Origin: JACQAI01 sp035507915
GTDB taxonomy: Bacteria > Pseudomonadota > Alphaproteobacteria > Elsterales > Elsteraceae
Assembly: GCA_035507915.1 (NCBI GenBank)
Contig: DATJNS010000259.1
Span: 1 to 6,248, forward strand
Length of the DNA: 6,248 nucleotides
Direction of reading: 5' to 3'
Part shown: positions 5,485 to 6,248 of the stretch, in pieces
How positions within the stretch are numbered: position 1 is the stretch's first letter
How the letters are laid out: every line of letters starts with the position of its first letter
Program-made: the position numbers and the translations under genes
Notes under the pieces: generated by a model
What the model was told of the DNA's origin: nothing
Seen by the model: only the letters and a program-made list of their open reading frames with translations
The model's database searches: none

Positions 5485-6248
5485 CTATCGGGCGGCGAGC
5501 GGCGCCAGGCCCTCCTCCCGGCGGATGTCGTTGATGATCTGCAACACGCGCTCGCGGTAGGGCCGGTACTGGATGCCGAACTCGGTGACCAGGCGCGTGT
5601 TGTCGATCAGGTGATTGCCGGAGATCGCCTTGCCGCCGGTCTCCTTCTCGAACGTGATCTGCGCGTCGGGCAGGAACTCGCGCACGATGTCGGCGATCTC
5701 GCCGAGGCTGATGGCGACGCCGCCGGTGTTGTAGACCCCGTGCTTCGGCTTGTCGGTCATGATCACGCGCGCGAAGATCTCGGCGATCTCGTCGACGTGC
5801 ACCGGGCAGCGCATCGCGTCCTTGTAGGGGAACTTGACCGGCTTGCCGCGCGCCGGGTCGGTGATGCAGAAAACGTGATCGACCGAGCCGACGATCTTGT
5901 CCGGGCCGGTCACGTTGGCCGGACGGATCGCGGTGATCTCCATGCCGTGCTTCTCGCGATAGTCGTGCGCCTGCCACTCGTTGAAGATCTTGTGCATGGC
6001 GTACTGCACGTGACCGTGGCGGAAATCGTCCTCCGTGATCATGCGGTCGCCGTAGAATTTCTGCTCGCCGTTGACCGCCAGCGAGCTCGCGTAGGCGACC
6101 CGATTGCAGCCGACCAGCCGCGCCGCCTCGAACACGTTGTCCATGCCGAGGATGTTGAGCTTGAAGGCGACGTGCGGCGGATGCTCGCTGCCGAGGAAAT
6201 AGGCGAGGTTGATGACGCGGTTCGGCTTGGCCGCGGTCATGCGCGCCA
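5485..6248 (-). CDS. NAD-dependent epimerase/dehydratase, extended SDR (5' end outside window)
   Basis: The C-terminal four-fifths or so of an extended short-chain dehydrogenase/reductase. The frame is open to the window edge. The ATG at 6240 falls inside the Rossmann domain: RVINLAYFLGSEH corresponds to the strand after the NAD-binding GxxGxxG motif, which lies outside. Counting from that Met, the catalytic residues are visible: YASS (50-53, Ser of the triad) and Tyr80-Ala-Met-His-Lys84 (YxxxK). RPANVTGP (106-113) and the substrate-domain segment RCPVHVDEIAEIFARVI (144-160) follow. YNTGG (170-174) and a C-terminal helix complete the fold. Such proteins act on nucleotide sugars or on hydroxy/oxo compounds; the sequence does not settle which. 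The position upstream of pcaIJ makes a catabolic oxidoreductase plausible. Confidence 0.85.
   Translation of the reverse strand, partial: ARMTAAKPNRVINLAYFLGSEHPPHVAFKLNILGMDNVFEAARLVGCNRVAYASSLAVNGEQKFYGDRMITEDDFRHGHVQYAMHKIFNEWQAHDYREKHGMEITAIRPANVTGPDKIVGSVDHVFCITDPARGKPVKFPYKDAMRCPVHVDEIAEIFARVIMTDKPKHGVYNTGGVAISLGEIADIVREFLPDAQITFEKETGGKAISGNHLIDNTRLVTEFGIQYRPYRERVLQIINDIRREEGLAPLAAR

Noticed and set aside
6238..6240. ATG at 6240 (minus strand) as the start of the epimerase
   Set aside because: It falls inside the Rossmann fold; the NAD-binding Gly motif would be missing, and the frame remains open to the window edge.

Overview
The window is a GC-rich, gene-dense bacterial chromosome segment. 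Its purine-rich Shine-Dalgarno sites, short intergenic gaps and gene content (LVIVD-repeat protein, NIPSNAP protein, NtaA/DszA-type LLM monooxygenase, PcaIJ-type CoA transferase) point to a soil or freshwater proteobacterium, most likely an alphaproteobacterium of a Rhodospirillales or Hyphomicrobiales type. That placement is an inference from composition and gene style; the window holds no rRNA, tRNA or other marker gene.

Left part (1-1761, plus strand): the 3' end of an LVIVD-repeat beta-propeller-like gene that starts before the window, then a 108-residue NIPSNAP-family gene, then a small secreted low-complexity protein with an APITT tandem repeat and a run of ten threonines. A modest hairpin followed by five T residues separates the last two. 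Middle (1783-3821): a glutathione S-transferase-like gene on the minus strand, divergent from an LLM-class flavin-dependent monooxygenase on the plus strand. The 101-bp divergent gap holds both ribosome binding sites and an 18-bp dyad that could be an operator.

Right part (3898-6248, minus strand, convergent with the monooxygenase): in transcription order, a 5'-truncated NAD-dependent epimerase/dehydratase, the CoA-transferase alpha subunit (PcaI-like) and the beta subunit (PcaJ-like). The two transferase genes are separated by 164 bp holding a nested inverted repeat. Each of its arms is itself a perfect hairpin resembling dispersed REP/dRS3-like repeats.

How the genes may work together (inference): monooxygenase, GST-like protein, epimerase/dehydratase and a 3-oxoacid:succinate CoA transferase would fit breakdown of an organic substrate ending in 3-oxoacyl-CoA. 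No other beta-ketoadipate gene is in view, so the substrate cannot be named. I found no clear novel system, CRISPR array, transposase, prophage or RNA gene. The most notable items are the nested palindromic element inside the pcaIJ pair and the repeat-bearing secreted protein.
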